From Bacillus sp. UNC41MFS5 (GTDB taxonomy: Bacteria > Bacillota > Bacilli > Bacillales_B > DSM-18226): a DNA stretch of 64,000 nt. A model generated the notes under the pieces. It saw nothing but the letters and a program-made list of their open reading frames with translations. It was not told where the DNA came from and searched no databases. The stretch lies in contig NZ_JMLP01000010.1 of NCBI RefSeq assembly GCF_000686805.1, forward strand, positions 332,445-396,444, given 5' to 3'. The position numbers and the translations under genes were made by a program. Shown here piece by piece: positions 1 to 8,951 of this stretch; position 1 is the stretch's first letter, and each line of letters starts with the position of its first letter.

Positions 1-14
1 AAGGGGGAAATTGC

Positions 15-536
15 TTGTACCCTAGCGAGTATATCCATTTTTTAGCCCATTTTCATGGAGACCGTGATTATTTCGAATGCCATGAACTTCTTGAAGACTA
101 TTGGAAAAAGACAGATTCGAGAAACAAAGATTCCATCTGGGTTGGTTTCATATTATTATCCGTTTCTCTTTATCATCATCGCCGAAAAAATTTTAGCGGT
201 GCAAAGCGGACGTTAGCTAAAGCAATTAAAATTTTTGAATTACAGCCAGATTCTATTACTAAACTTGGAGTAAACCCCGTGGGGCTTATCCATTTATTAC
301 ATGAAAAATTATTGTCACTTCAGAATGGTGAATCATATCGAAGCATTTCAATCCCGATTTGTGACACTTCCTTAACTGAATTAGCAATAAAAACATGTGA
401 ACAAAAAGGGTTTATTTGGGGAAACCAAAGTGATATGACAAATAAATTCATTATTGACCGTCATAAATTACGCGACAGAACCAGCATAATCGAAGAAAGA
501 TTGCAGTCATTAAAGACGCGAAAAGGCAGCGAATAA
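15..536 (+). CDS. ypuF: DUF309 domain protein, YpuF-like
   Basis: A 173-residue protein starting at TTG, seven bases after a run of five G that can serve as the ribosome binding site. Near the N-terminus (about residues 13-30) it carries the DUF309 signature, a His/Asp-rich helix reading HGDRDYFECHELLEDYW, followed by a helical domain rich in Lys and Leu. DUF309 proteins have no established activity. In B. subtilis ypuF lies next to ribT, and here too ribT is the neighbour, but the two genes converge. A hairpin overlapping the stop codon probably ends transcription of both. Family assignment is firm; function is unknown. Confidence 0.85.
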   Translation: MYPSEYIHFLAHFHGDRDYFECHELLEDYWKKTDSRNKDSIWVGFILLSVSLYHHRRKNFSGAKRTLAKAIKIFELQPDSITKLGVNPVGLIHLLHEKLLSLQNGESYRSISIPICDTSLTELAIKTCEQKGFIWGNQSDMTNKFIIDRHKLRDRTSIIEERLQSLKTRKGSE

Positions 537-557
537 ATTATTATTCACTGCCTTTTT
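521..557. terminator. Bidirectional terminator between ypuF and ribT
   Basis: Inverted repeat with arms at 521-536 and 541-556 (16 bp, one mismatch), A-rich on one side and T-rich on the other. It overlaps the ypuF stop codon and lies just downstream of the ribT stop, so it can serve both converging genes. Confidence 0.75.
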
Positions 558-567
558 GAAGGTAAGA

Positions 568-1089
<522 letters not shown>

Positions 1090-1185
1090 TTAGTGTTTCG
1101 GTCCGATAAAAATCCAATAGATAACTCCCCATAAAATCGACACACCAATAAGAATACAAAATATAACCCAGTTGCTTTTCTTCAT
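1090..1185 (-). CDS. 31-residue single-span membrane peptide, unknown function
   Basis: Begins with ATG eight bases after a strong ribosome binding site (GGAGGAAAT) and encodes MKKSNWVIFCILIGVSILWG followed by VIYWIFIGPKH. The layout is a short basic N-terminus, one hydrophobic stretch of about 22 residues with three Trp, and a short polar tail. That fits a single-pass inner-membrane miniprotein. I do not recognise a named family. It lies between ribT (same strand) and ypuA (divergent). The good ribosome binding site and membrane-protein composition make it more likely real than chance, but there is no other support. Confidence 0.55.
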   Translation of the reverse strand: MKKSNWVIFCILIGVSILWGVIYWIFIGPKH

Positions 1186-1414
1186 TAAAATATTTCCTCC
1201 AAAAGAATATTGAAGATGTTGTACTGACCTACATTCTACACTATTTTACAAAAATAAGCTATTCTACTTACATATTCTACATTTTTCCGAGCAAATTCTA
1301 CTTTCTATGAAACTTCAAGCTTGTTATTTTCGTTATTATTATTGAATTCGGTTATATTATAATAACAGAGTCTCTACACTTTCATGATTACCTGTAACTT
1401 CCAAGGAGGAAACT

Positions 1415-2278
1415 ATGAAAAAAACGATTATTTACTTCATGTTGGCTTTTTTAATTTTCAATCCAATTCGCACCTTTGCTGATGTAGCAGAAGGTGACAT
1501 GATTGTTACATTAGGTCAAAATTTAACTGAAAGTCAGAAGAAGGCACTTTTATTAGAAATGGGTGCTCCTGATGATGTTCAGATTGTCACTGTCACAAAC
1601 GAGGAAGAACACCAGTATTTAGGGAAATATGTATCAAAATCGCTTATCGGGACAAAAGCTATTTCATCATCGGCGATAACCATCCAACCGAAAGGTGCGG
1701 GTGTCACGGTTGAAACGAAGAATATTAATTGGGTTACGGACGAGATGTACATCAATGCCCTAATAACTGCCGGGGTAAAGGATGCAAAAATTTATATAAC
1801 GGCCCCGATTACGGTTTCTGGAACTGCAGCATTAACAGGGATTATAAAAGCCTACGAGATATCTGCTGATAAGACCATTCCGGAAGAAGTGAAACAGGCA
1901 GCAAATCAAGAAATGGTTGAAACTGCGAAACTAGGTGACTCCATTGGTGATGAGAATGCGGCCGCATTAATTGCAAAAATTAAAGAAGAAATTGCAAAGA
2001 ATAAACCAAAAAATGAACAAGAATTACAAAATATTATCGAACAAGCCGCGAAGGAATTAAATGTAAAGCTTACAGATGAAGAAATGCAGCGGTTAATAGA
2101 CTTTTTTAACAAGCTAAAGGATTTAAACATTGACTGGAATCAAGTTAGCGACCAACTAAATAAAGCTAAGGATCAAATTTCTAATTTTCTTAAGTCAGAA
2201 GAAGGGCAAGGTTTTTTAGATAAGTTAAAACAATTTTTCAACTGGCTGATTGATACGATTAAGTCGATATTCTCTTAA
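1415..2278 (+). CDS. ypuA: DUF1002 exported protein YpuA
   Basis: A 287-residue protein with a typical Sec signal peptide (MKK, a hydrophobic core, then a likely cleavage after residue 22, TFA|DVAEG). The mature part matches the DUF1002/YpuA family: TLGQNLTESQKKALLLEMGA near residues 32-51, then a glycine-rich central part (VSGTAALTGIIKAYE) and a long, charged helical C-terminus. It is probably exported and cell-envelope associated; its function is unknown. A GGAGGA ribosome binding site precedes the ATG and a strong terminator follows the stop. In B. subtilis ypuA is also in the ppiB-lysA neighbourhood. Confidence 0.88.
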   Translation: MKKTIIYFMLAFLIFNPIRTFADVAEGDMIVTLGQNLTESQKKALLLEMGAPDDVQIVTVTNEEEHQYLGKYVSKSLIGTKAISSSAITIQPKGAGVTVETKNINWVTDEMYINALITAGVKDAKIYITAPITVSGTAALTGIIKAYEISADKTIPEEVKQAANQEMVETAKLGDSIGDENAAALIAKIKEEIAKNKPKNEQELQNIIEQAAKELNVKLTDEEMQRLIDFFNKLKDLNIDWNQVSDQLNKAKDQISNFLKSEEGQGFLDKLKQFFNWLIDTIKSIFS

Positions 2279-2281
2279 TAG

Positions 2282-2316
2282 AAAAGCTGCCGCAGAAAAT
2301 TCTGCGGCAGCTTTTT
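2282..2316 (+). terminator. Rho-independent terminator of ypuA
   Basis: Perfect 15-bp stem (2282-2296 paired with 2301-2315) with a 4-base AAAT loop and a T-run, three bases after the ypuA stop. Confidence 0.93.
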
Positions 2317-2355
2317 AAATGATAAGAAAGTATAAGTTTTTGAACTTAGATTACT

Positions 2356-2505
2356 GTCTAGCTCCAGCGCCCTAGCGGCTAGTGTCCTTCGCTCTCCGCC
2401 CTACGATAAGTCAAGCACGAATGCGCCTCCGGCTCTTCGTGTTTCCTTTATCTCAGTTGGAGCGCTCCAGGCCATACGCCGCTGACCAGGGCGCTTGCGC
2501 TTTTC
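2356..2505. repeat. Dispersed GC-rich repeat, family A, long copy
   Basis: Begins GTCTAGCTCCAGCGCC and ends GCGCTTGCGCTTTTC, with an internal palindromic part. Shorter or rearranged copies share these end motifs at 8920-8951, 37247-37281, 52179-52221 and, reversed, 54235-54357. It is non-coding and fills the gap between ypuA and lysA, running up to the lysA stop codon. Repeats of this look are scattered between genes in many Bacillaceae. Confidence 0.8.
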
Positions 2506-3810
2506 TTATTTAAGCGGCAAATCGTGTTTTATTAAATCCTCATATGTCTCTCTCTTAACCACAAGGGTTGCTATTCCGTTTTCTACGAATACCACTGCTG
2601 GACGCGGGATGCGGTTATAGTTATTCGACATTGAATAGCCGTAGGCACCTGTACAAAAAACGGCGAGAATATCTTCTTCCCCTACATCTGGTAACGGTAA
2701 ATCCCAAATCAACATGTCACCTGATTCACAGCATTTCCCAGCTATTGATACAGTTTCTTTCGCTTTCGTTAATGGTTTATTCGCAAGAACAGCCTCATAT
2801 TTCGCCTGATAAAGGGCTGGTCGAATATTGTCACTCATTCCACCATCCACTGCTAAATACTTTCGAACACCAGGAACCTCTTTGGATGAACCCACTTTAT
2901 AAAGAGTAATTCCGGCATCCCCAACAAGCGAACGCCCTGGCTCAATCCAGATTTCCGGCATTTTTAAAGAATAGCTATCAGTTAATATTTTTACTTCCCG
3001 AATAATTTCACTCACGTATTGAGAAGGTTGAATGGGTTCATCTTCTTTTGTATAGCGGATTCCAAAGCCCCCGCCCAAATTTAATACTTTTGCTTCGAAG
3101 GAATGCTCTCTTTTCCATGCTTCCATTTTTCCGACAATCTTTTTAGCTGCTAATAAAAAGCCAGTTGTTTCAAAAATTTGTGATCCAATATGGCAATGGA
3201 GACCAAGGACTTCAAAGTTATCATTTTTTAGTGCCATTATTAGTGCTTCTTCCGCTTGTCCATTTTGAAGATCAAACCCAAATTTAGAATCTTCCTGCCC
3301 AGTTAAAATGTAATCATGCGTATGGGCTTCGATACCAGGGGTCACTCGCAGCAGGATGCTAACATGAGCATTTTTCTCTTTAGTAATGGTTTTCAAAAGC
3401 TCCAATTCTGAAAAATTATCCACAACGATGCAGCCAATTTCATGTTCCAATGCCATTTCTAATTCTTCTCTGCTTTTGTTGTTGCCGTGAAAATGAATTC
3501 TCTCGACAGGGAACCCTGCAGCGATAGCAGTATACAATTCGCCGCCAGATACTACATCTAGTGACAATCCCTCTTCCTCGGCGAGCTGAATCATTGCAAT
3601 GGTTGAAAAGGCTTTACTAGCATAGGCAACCTGCGCCTTGATTCCTTGTTCTTCAAATGCCCGTTTAAAGGATTGGGCCCTTTCACGCATTAATGCTACA
3701 TCATATACATATAGAGGAGTTCCATATTCTTTCGCCAACTCAATAGAATCGACCCCGCCTATTTCTAAATTTCCGTTTTTGTTTACGCCTGTTGTCCCGT
3801 AAAAATACAT
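2506..3810 (-). CDS. lysA: Diaminopimelate decarboxylase
   Basis: Catalyses meso-2,6-diaminopimelate to L-lysine plus CO2, the last step of lysine synthesis, in the cytoplasm with PLP. The 434-residue protein has the fold III PLP-enzyme pattern: PLP lysine in VAYASKAF (about residue 66), HGNNKS, the phosphate-binding GGGFGIRY, EPGRSLVGDAG, and the C-terminal CCESGD active-site motif from the partner subunit. The ATG at 3810 is preferred over an in-frame GTG 27 bases upstream, because it follows a GGGAGAGAGGG binding site and matches the usual N-terminus of the family. It lies immediately downstream of the spoVA cluster, as in B. subtilis. Confidence 0.97.
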   Translation of the reverse strand: MYFYGTTGVNKNGNLEIGGVDSIELAKEYGTPLYVYDVALMRERAQSFKRAFEEQGIKAQVAYASKAFSTIAMIQLAEEEGLSLDVVSGGELYTAIAAGFPVERIHFHGNNKSREELEMALEHEIGCIVVDNFSELELLKTITKEKNAHVSILLRVTPGIEAHTHDYILTGQEDSKFGFDLQNGQAEEALIMALKNDNFEVLGLHCHIGSQIFETTGFLLAAKKIVGKMEAWKREHSFEAKVLNLGGGFGIRYTKEDEPIQPSQYVSEIIREVKILTDSYSLKMPEIWIEPGRSLVGDAGITLYKVGSSKEVPGVRKYLAVDGGMSDNIRPALYQAKYEAVLANKPLTKAKETVSIAGKCCESGDMLIWDLPLPDVGEEDILAVFCTGAYGYSMSNNYNRIPRPAVVFVENGIATLVVKRETYEDLIKHDLPLK

Positions 3811-3968
3811 ACCCTTCCCTCTCTCCCAATCACTCACTATAGTTTATGCGGACAATCATAAAAGATAATAATAAATAGACAGAATCTACAAAAGATACTG
3901 CCTATTTTTCATGCTTTATCCCTTTATTTAATTAAAAATACTTTAGCATACCTGTTAGAAAAGTGCAA

Positions 3969-5459
3969 TTATTTCTCGTTAGCTTTAGGCGGTTGACGGT
4001 AACGGTTTCTAGGATGAACAATACTTGGTCTAAGGATAGAACCTGGTATCGCTCTGCGTACAATAATTTGCAAAAATCCTTTTGGCTCAAAAGGTAGGAA
4101 AGGCCATAGGTATGGTGTATTAAGGGCACGTATTTTAACAATGAAGAGAAAAAATACTGTCGCTCCAATGACAAATCCTGGCAGATGAAATAACGAAACA
4201 AAAATCAACAATGTTAATCGGCCAATTTTGTTTGCTACGCTTAATTCATAACTAGGAGTTGTAAAAGTGCCAATCCCCGAAACGGCGACATACAAGATTA
4301 CCTCTGGAACAAATAGACCTACACTAATCGCAATTTGCCCAATCAATATTGATGCGATTAAGCCCATTGCTGTTGAAAGCGGTGTGGGTGTATGAATTGC
4401 CGCTAATCGTAAAAATTCAATCCCAAAATCCGCTAAAAATATTTGAACGATTATGGGTATATTTGTCTGTTCATTCGGTCCAATAAATGAAAGTTTTTCA
4501 GGCAATAAAGAAGGTTCTAATACAAATAACATCCATAAAGGAAGTAGTAAAATAGATGTTATGATACCCAAAAAACGTGTCCAGCGTACAAACGTTCCCA
4601 TTGCTGGAGATTCACGAAACTCTTCTGCATGCTGTACATGATGAAAATATGTTGTAGGAGTAATAATAACACTTGGAGAAGTGTCGACATAAATCACAAC
4701 ATGCCCTTCAAGAATATGTGTAGCAGCAACATCCGCACGCTCTGTATATCTAACCAGCGGAAATGGATTCCATCCCTGTTTCAGGATGAATTCTTCTATC
4801 GTTTTATCGGCCATAGGAATACCATCTGTTTTAATCCCTTGTATTTCTTTACGGATCACATTTACCATATCCGGATCTGCAACATCCTCTAAATAGCCTA
4901 AAGCCACATCCGTCTTTGACCGTTCTCCTACCTTTAGCATTTCAAAGCGAAGACGTTCATCTCGAATTCTCCGCCTCGTTAAGGCAGTATTCAAAATAAT
5001 ATTTTCAACAAACCCATCTCGGGACCCTCTAACCACCTTTTCTGTATCAGGTTCTTGAGGCTGCCTTCCTGGATAACTTCTGACATCCACGACAAAAGCT
5101 GTATTTTCCCCTTCCATTACTACAGCAACTAATCCGGACAAAACCTTATCAACAATGTAATCAAGTGTGGTGGCTTGTTCAACCGATTGATTAATTAGCC
5201 TATTTTCAATTACCTTAAAGAAATCTGATGATAATTTTTCATGGTCATTGATTTCAACTAATTCTTCAATTAATTCAATTACGAAGCGGGAATCACATAA
5301 GCCATTTACATAGTAGATATGTACGTCTTTTTTGAGGATTTTTAATTTCCTCACACCAAAATCAAAGCTTTTCCCAAGACCAACCCGTTGTTTCATATAG
5401 TTTTCAACTTCAGTTACTGATTCAGGGATTGGCCATTTTTGTTCGTTACTTCTTGACAT
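3969..5459 (-). CDS. spoVAF: Stage V sporulation protein AF (GerA-family membrane protein)
   Basis: A 496-residue protein of the GerA/SpoVAF germinant-receptor A-subunit family. It has a hydrophilic N-terminal domain (about residues 1-290) with the family segments [20 protein letters not shown] and [22 protein letters not shown], then several membrane spans, including the [18 protein letters not shown] segment. It acts in the inner membrane of the spore during germination. The ATG at 5459 follows AAAGGAG nine bases upstream and overlaps the end of spoVAEA by 14 bases, indicating translational coupling. An ATG 18 bases further upstream lacks a good binding site. Likely SigG-dependent through the upstream operon. 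Confidence 0.93.
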   Translation of the reverse strand: MSRSNEQKWPIPESVTEVENYMKQRVGLGKSFDFGVRKLKILKKDVHIYYVNGLCDSRFVIELIEELVEINDHEKLSSDFFKVIENRLINQSVEQATTLDYIVDKVLSGLVAVVMEGENTAFVVDVRSYPGRQPQEPDTEKVVRGSRDGFVENIILNTALTRRRIRDERLRFEMLKVGERSKTDVALGYLEDVADPDMVNVIRKEIQGIKTDGIPMADKTIEEFILKQGWNPFPLVRYTERADVAATHILEGHVVIYVDTSPSVIITPTTYFHHVQHAEEFRESPAMGTFVRWTRFLGIITSILLLPLWMLFVLEPSLLPEKLSFIGPNEQTNIPIIVQIFLADFGIEFLRLAAIHTPTPLSTAMGLIASILIGQIAISVGLFVPEVILYVAVSGIGTFTTPSYELSVANKIGRLTLLIFVSLFHLPGFVIGATVFFLFIVKIRALNTPYLWPFLPFEPKGFLQIIVRRAIPGSILRPSIVHPRNRYRQPPKANEK

Positions 5460-6021
5460 GGAAGCCACTCCTTTCAAGTATAAGCTCCACTGCTTTTTTC
5501 GTTATCGGGGAACCATTTTTGTAGGAGTCATGTCTAGCCATCTTGCCAATATCACCAATTCCTACGATGACAGGAACCTCCAATTCATCAAGGCAGTATA
5601 CTGTATCACCATTTATTCTCCCGATTTCAAGCTCAGGTATACCAAATTTATCTACTCCATATGGAGTTAAATTTCCATCACGATCGATACTTACATCCAC
5701 CCTTGACCATTCTTCATGTCTTGATTTCGCGGCTACCGCAATAATGCCTAGAACTTCAATGTCTTCATGCCCGGCTACATATTTCAAAGCATTCTCACCA
5801 GCACCTTCTCCAACTATGCCACTATCATCAAACATCACTAATACAGGATCGTGAAGGGTCTTTTTTATTAACTGGACTATTTTCTCGCCGGTTAAGGTTG
5901 ACGGATTCCCTTGGGAACTAGAAATACATCTGCCTCCTATTTCTTTGGCAACATGCTGGACTGCTTTCTTAGCATATTCATCACCGTCAGTAATTAAAAT
6001 AACACGCCTCCGAATGCTCAT
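5446..6021 (-). CDS. spoVAEA: Stage V sporulation protein AEA
   Basis: A 191-residue soluble protein whose start ([20 protein letters not shown]) and internal [13 protein letters not shown] and [13 protein letters not shown] motifs are characteristic of SpoVAEA. SpoVA proteins form the spore inner-membrane channel and its accessory parts that move dipicolinic acid. SpoVAEA is a non-membrane accessory on the outer surface of the inner membrane. It is preceded by an AAAGGA site, overlaps spoVAF downstream, and follows spoVAB directly with a 48-base gap. In B. subtilis spoVAC, spoVAD and spoVAEB lie in that position; here they are absent. Confidence 0.92.
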   Translation of the reverse strand: MSIRRRVILITDGDEYAKKAVQHVAKEIGGRCISSSQGNPSTLTGEKIVQLIKKTLHDPVLVMFDDSGIVGEGAGENALKYVAGHEDIEVLGIIAVAAKSRHEEWSRVDVSIDRDGNLTPYGVDKFGIPELEIGRINGDTVYCLDELEVPVIVGIGDIGKMARHDSYKNGSPITKKAVELILERSGFHVKK

Positions 6022-6069
6022 TGTGTGATGTCCTTTCTTGGCCCAAGTTGAAAACTCTTCCCCAAAGGG

Positions 6070-6492
6070 TTAATGATGTACAAAATAAACCCATTGAAAA
6101 ATTGACCCCGCAATTTTTCCTAATACGATTGCCATGATTAATATAACAATCTCACCATCCAAGCGGATTCTTTTGGCAAGAATAGGCAAAACGTTTAATA
6201 CCTCGGTGAGGGCTGCAGCGAGCATCCCATAAAATATTCCACCTGTAATTCCGAGAAGAATTAATGAAATAGAAGGAATATGTAAAATAGGATCTCTCAA
6301 ACTTGCGCCTACCCCAGCGAGTGCGCCTAACACAACTGCCCATTCATAGTGCTGAATCATTTTCATTGTTTTACTTAGTTGCGTCAGTCTCGGGATAACC
6401 CCTAATACCGTTAGAAAAGCCACAAAACCAGAACCTACTGCCAGTCCACTCGCTACACCTAAAAAAAGGATGGCTATTATCTTAATCGTCAC
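6070..6492 (-). CDS. spoVAB: Stage V sporulation protein AB
   Basis: A 140-residue hydrophobic protein (B. subtilis SpoVAB has about 141) with four or five predicted membrane spans: residues about 3-30, 50-65, 75-105 and 115-135. The conserved VGSGFVAFLTVLGVIPRL segment is near the N-terminus. It starts with GTG and overlaps the end of spoVAA by 11 bases. Together with SpoVAA it is an accessory of the dipicolinic-acid channel in the forespore inner membrane. The next gene downstream is spoVAEA rather than the expected spoVAC. Confidence 0.9.
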   Translation of the reverse strand: MTIKIIAILFLGVASGLAVGSGFVAFLTVLGVIPRLTQLSKTMKMIQHYEWAVVLGALAGVGASLRDPILHIPSISLILLGITGGIFYGMLAAALTEVLNVLPILAKRIRLDGEIVILIMAIVLGKIAGSIFQWVYFVHH

Positions 6493-7102
6493 TGATTTTT
6501 TTTATACTTTCTTTATTTTCGTGGATAATTACGTAATTATCTAAATCCATTTGATAATTAAACATTTCTACCTCAAGGGGACTGGGCTCTTCATTTATAC
6601 GTTTCTTAAAGACATGATTAAAAAAAAGAATCATTCCCATGCCTAATCCAATTGAATAGGGAATTTGAAACAGTAATGGTTTTGAATCTTTTTTTCCAGT
6701 GATAATCGTATATATTTTTTCATGGACACTTTTCATACTTACATCATCATGAAAATTCATTATTGCCAAGGCTGAGCCGAAAAATAAGAGAAACCAAATT
6801 AAAAGGAAAAAAGGCAAGTGAACTCCCTTTTTCTTATTCATGACTTCAATGATGGTTTGGGCGGGTCCAATCGTTTGAACTTCCATTCTTTCAAATTCAT
6901 TTTTAATTAAGTGGATGACTTTCATGACATCGATAATGACGATATTCTGATCTGTAACTGTTAATTGATGAATGATCATTGTTTGTAGTCGTGAAAGAAC
7001 TTCGTCTGGTGCAATGACTTGGGCAATATCATTTAACAATACCTTTTCTTGGGGCGGAGCCTGAACACGATTCCGCATACGGATATATATTGTTTCTTCC
7101 AA
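6482..7102 (-). CDS. spoVAA: Stage V sporulation protein AA
   Basis: A 206-residue protein with a cytoplasmic N-terminal domain (about 1-95) and two membrane spans (about 96-115 and 145-165). The C-terminal KKRINEEPSPLEVEMFNYQ segment is the SpoVAA signature. I chose the TTG at 7102, which gives the N-terminus MEETIYIRMR aligning with B. subtilis SpoVAA and places the GGGAA site about nine bases away. A GTG nine bases upstream would sit on top of that site. First gene of the shortened spoVA cluster; a hairpin separates it from sigF upstream, so it probably has its own SigG promoter. Confidence 0.9.
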   Translation of the reverse strand: MEETIYIRMRNRVQAPPQEKVLLNDIAQVIAPDEVLSRLQTMIIHQLTVTDQNIVIIDVMKVIHLIKNEFERMEVQTIGPAQTIIEVMNKKKGVHLPFFLLIWFLLFFGSALAIMNFHDDVSMKSVHEKIYTIITGKKDSKPLLFQIPYSIGLGMGMILFFNHVFKKRINEEPSPLEVEMFNYQMDLDNYVIIHENKESIKKISDD

Positions 7103-7138
7103 AACATTCACTTCCCAAACAATGATTTCCTGTATAAA

Positions 7139-7145
7139 TAGTATG
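7139..7145 (-). promoter_or_regulatory. Candidate SigG -10 element for spoVAA
   Basis: On the minus strand the sequence reads CATACTA, the SigG -10 consensus, 36 bases upstream of the spoVAA start. The -35 side (TTAATG region) is only a weak match. In B. subtilis spoVA is transcribed by SigG. Confidence 0.4.
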
Positions 7146-7193
7146 AGTAATAAGCACCTTTTTCATTAAATCCAAAAAATACCAGGTTATCAC

Positions 7194-7232
7194 CACAAAA
7201 AAACCGTATGAATCAGAGATCCATACGGCCTT
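7194..7232 (-). terminator. Hairpin terminator after sigF
   Basis: Minus-strand stem built from CCGTATGGATC and GATTCATACGG around a short loop, followed by a run of seven T. It overlaps the sigF stop codon and separates the spoIIA operon from spoVA. Confidence 0.8.
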
Positions 7233-7971
7233 TCATTTGCTGCAATATTTTTTTTTCAAGTCGTGATACTTGCACTTGGGATATTCCAAGCCTAAGAGCG
7301 ACCTCAGATTGTGTTTGGTCCTTATAATACCTCAAATAGACAATGAGTCTTTCGCGCTCATCTAATTCCCGGATAGCTTCCTTCAACGCAATTTTATCAA
7401 ACCATTTTCCTTCATTACCATCATCAATTTGGTCCAGTAGAGTAATTGGATCTCCATCATTTTCATATACAGTTTCATGAATCGAAGAAGGTGTTCTGCT
7501 GGCTTCTTGTGCGAGAATGACATCCTCTGGTGTGAGTTCAAGATGGGCTGATATCTCGTTAACCGTTGGTATTCTGCCAAGCACTTTTGATAATTCGTCT
7601 TTTGCTTTTCGGATTTTGTTTCCCATTTCTTTTAATGATCGGCTAACCTTAACCGTTCCATCGTCACGGATAAATCGCTGAATCTCACCAATAATCATAG
7701 GGACCGCATAAGTCGAAAACTTTACATCATAGGAAAGGTCAAATTTATCCACTGATTTTAATAATCCAATACACCCAATCTGGAACAGGTCATCAGGGTC
7801 ATACCCTCGATTAAGAAACCGTTGGACAACAGACCAAACAAGACGCATATTTTTTTCAACAATTAGATCCCTTGATTCTTGGTCTCCATCTTGGCTCTTT
7901 TTAATGAGCTCTTTTACTTCATGATCCTTTAAATATGTTTGACCTTTATCATTCTTAACCTCCACATCCAT
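7213..7971 (-). CDS. sigF: RNA polymerase sigma-F factor
   Basis: First forespore-specific sigma factor, 252 residues. Region 2 (NMRLVWSVVQRFLNRGYDPDD, core binding and -10 recognition) and the region 4 helix-turn-helix (SEVALRLGISQVQVSRLEKK) are near-identical to B. subtilis SigF. The ATG at 7971 is preferred over a TTG six bases upstream because GGAG lies eight bases before the ATG but only two before the TTG. Third gene of spoIIAA-spoIIAB-sigF; SpoIIAB, encoded just upstream, holds it inactive until SpoIIAA is dephosphorylated. Confidence 0.98.
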   Translation of the reverse strand: MDVEVKNDKGQTYLKDHEVKELIKKSQDGDQESRDLIVEKNMRLVWSVVQRFLNRGYDPDDLFQIGCIGLLKSVDKFDLSYDVKFSTYAVPMIIGEIQRFIRDDGTVKVSRSLKEMGNKIRKAKDELSKVLGRIPTVNEISAHLELTPEDVILAQEASRTPSSIHETVYENDGDPITLLDQIDDGNEGKWFDKIALKEAIRELDERERLIVYLRYYKDQTQSEVALRLGISQVQVSRLEKKILQQMKGRMDL

Positions 7972-7983
7972 TGGCAAGTCTCC

Positions 7984-8424
7984 TTAATTGCAAAGCATTT
8001 TGCGGTTTTGTAAATGCTTTCGTAATCTAACTTCGGTTCCTCGACCTGGCTGTGAATGAACCTCTACCTCATCCATGAAATTTTCCATGATAGTAAAACC
8101 CATTCCGGATCGCTCTAAATCCGGCTTTGTTGTAAATAATGGCTGACGAGCTTCTTCCACATCTACAATTCCCAATCCAACATCTTTAATAGTTAGATCA
8201 ATTAAACTATCTTCTATGATTACTTGAATATAAACAATTCCATTAGGATCATTCTCATATCCGTGAATAATCGCATTGGTCACTGCCTCTGATACAACTG
8301 TTTTAATTTCAGTCAACTCATCCATATTAGGGTCTAACTGGGCGATAAATGCGGCAACGGTTACTCGGGCAAATGACTCATTTTGACTTAGTGCACTGAA
8401 TTGAAGATTCATTTCGTTCTTCAT
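7984..8424 (-). CDS. spoIIAB: Anti-sigma-F factor SpoIIAB (serine kinase)
   Basis: A 146-residue GHKL-fold ATPase/kinase with the N box ([13 protein letters not shown]), the G1 box (DVGLGI) and the G2 region ([15 protein letters not shown]). It binds and inhibits sigma-F and phosphorylates SpoIIAA. The ATG abuts the spoIIAA stop codon with no gap, so translation is coupled, as expected for a partner-switching module. Confidence 0.98.
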   Translation of the reverse strand: MKNEMNLQFSALSQNESFARVTVAAFIAQLDPNMDELTEIKTVVSEAVTNAIIHGYENDPNGIVYIQVIIEDSLIDLTIKDVGLGIVDVEEARQPLFTTKPDLERSGMGFTIMENFMDEVEVHSQPGRGTEVRLRKHLQNRKMLCN

Positions 8425-8775
8425 TCAGGCCACCCCCAATCTTTGCAATGCAAATTCTTCTGTCGGTTCCATTTTGATGATTTTAAATAAACCTGACATA
8501 TCGAATAATCTTTGTATCGCTGGGGAAATCGCACATACCACCATTTCACCGTGGACCTGTTTAATTTGTTTGTATCTGCCTAAGATTACACCTAATCCAG
8601 AGCTGTCCATAAACGCGAGATGTTCCAGATTTAAGACAATATGACGAATTTCATTTTTTTCAATCACAGTTATCGCTTTTTCGCGAAGTTCATCCGCGGT
8701 GTGATGGTCTAATTCACCGCTTAAACGAATACACAGAACGTCATGCTTTGTTTCCATATCAATATTAAGACTCAC
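8425..8775 (-). CDS. spoIIAA: Anti-sigma-F factor antagonist SpoIIAA
   Basis: A 116-residue STAS-domain protein. The phosphorylated serine is at position 58 in [15 protein letters not shown], exactly as in B. subtilis. Unphosphorylated SpoIIAA frees sigma-F from SpoIIAB in the forespore. It starts with GTG, matching the B. subtilis MSLxIDM N-terminus, after AAGGAGGA. A SigH-type promoter and a Spo0A box lie upstream. Confidence 0.97.
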   Translation of the reverse strand: MSLNIDMETKHDVLCIRLSGELDHHTADELREKAITVIEKNEIRHIVLNLEHLAFMDSSGLGVILGRYKQIKQVHGEMVVCAISPAIQRLFDMSGLFKIIKMEPTEEFALQRLGVA

Positions 8776-8807
8776 TATCCCGTCCTCCTTAATCTGGTAT
8801 AGTGAGA

Positions 8808-8835
8808 CAATTCTCTTTCGGGCTGTTAATATCCT
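8808..8835 (-). promoter_or_regulatory. SigH-type promoter of the spoIIA operon
   Basis: Minus strand: -35 AGGATATT at 8828-8835 and -10 GAATTG at 8808-8813, 14 bases apart, close to the SigH consensus. It sits about 30 bases upstream of the spoIIAA start, where sporulation-initiation control is expected. Confidence 0.75.
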
Positions 8836-8890
8836 TCTGTAAATACAAAACTAGTTGCAATTCGCTAAAAGAAGTGATTTATTCGGAAGA

Positions 8891-8897
8891 TTCGACA
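8891..8897 (-). promoter_or_regulatory. Spo0A box upstream of spoIIAA
   Basis: The sequence TTCGACA is the exact Spo0A recognition heptamer (TGTCGAA on the minus strand), about 55 bases upstream of the SigH -35. This agrees with the known Spo0A~P activation of spoIIA in B. subtilis. Confidence 0.7.
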
Positions 8898-8919
8898 CAA
8901 CCTAGGTAACTTAGATAAC

Positions 8920-8951
8920 TATCGCTCTAGTGCCTTGGCGCTTTCGCTTTT
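8920..8951. repeat. Dispersed repeat, family A, short copy
   Basis: The sequence around CTCTAGTGCCTTGGCGCTTTCGCTTTTC resembles the two ends of the 2356-2505 repeat joined together. It lies between dacF and spoIIAA, directly at the dacF stop codon. Confidence 0.6.

Noticed and set aside
3932..4201. 89-codon minus-strand frame inside spoVAF
   Set aside because: Overlaps spoVAF in a different frame, has no binding site and shows no family resemblance.
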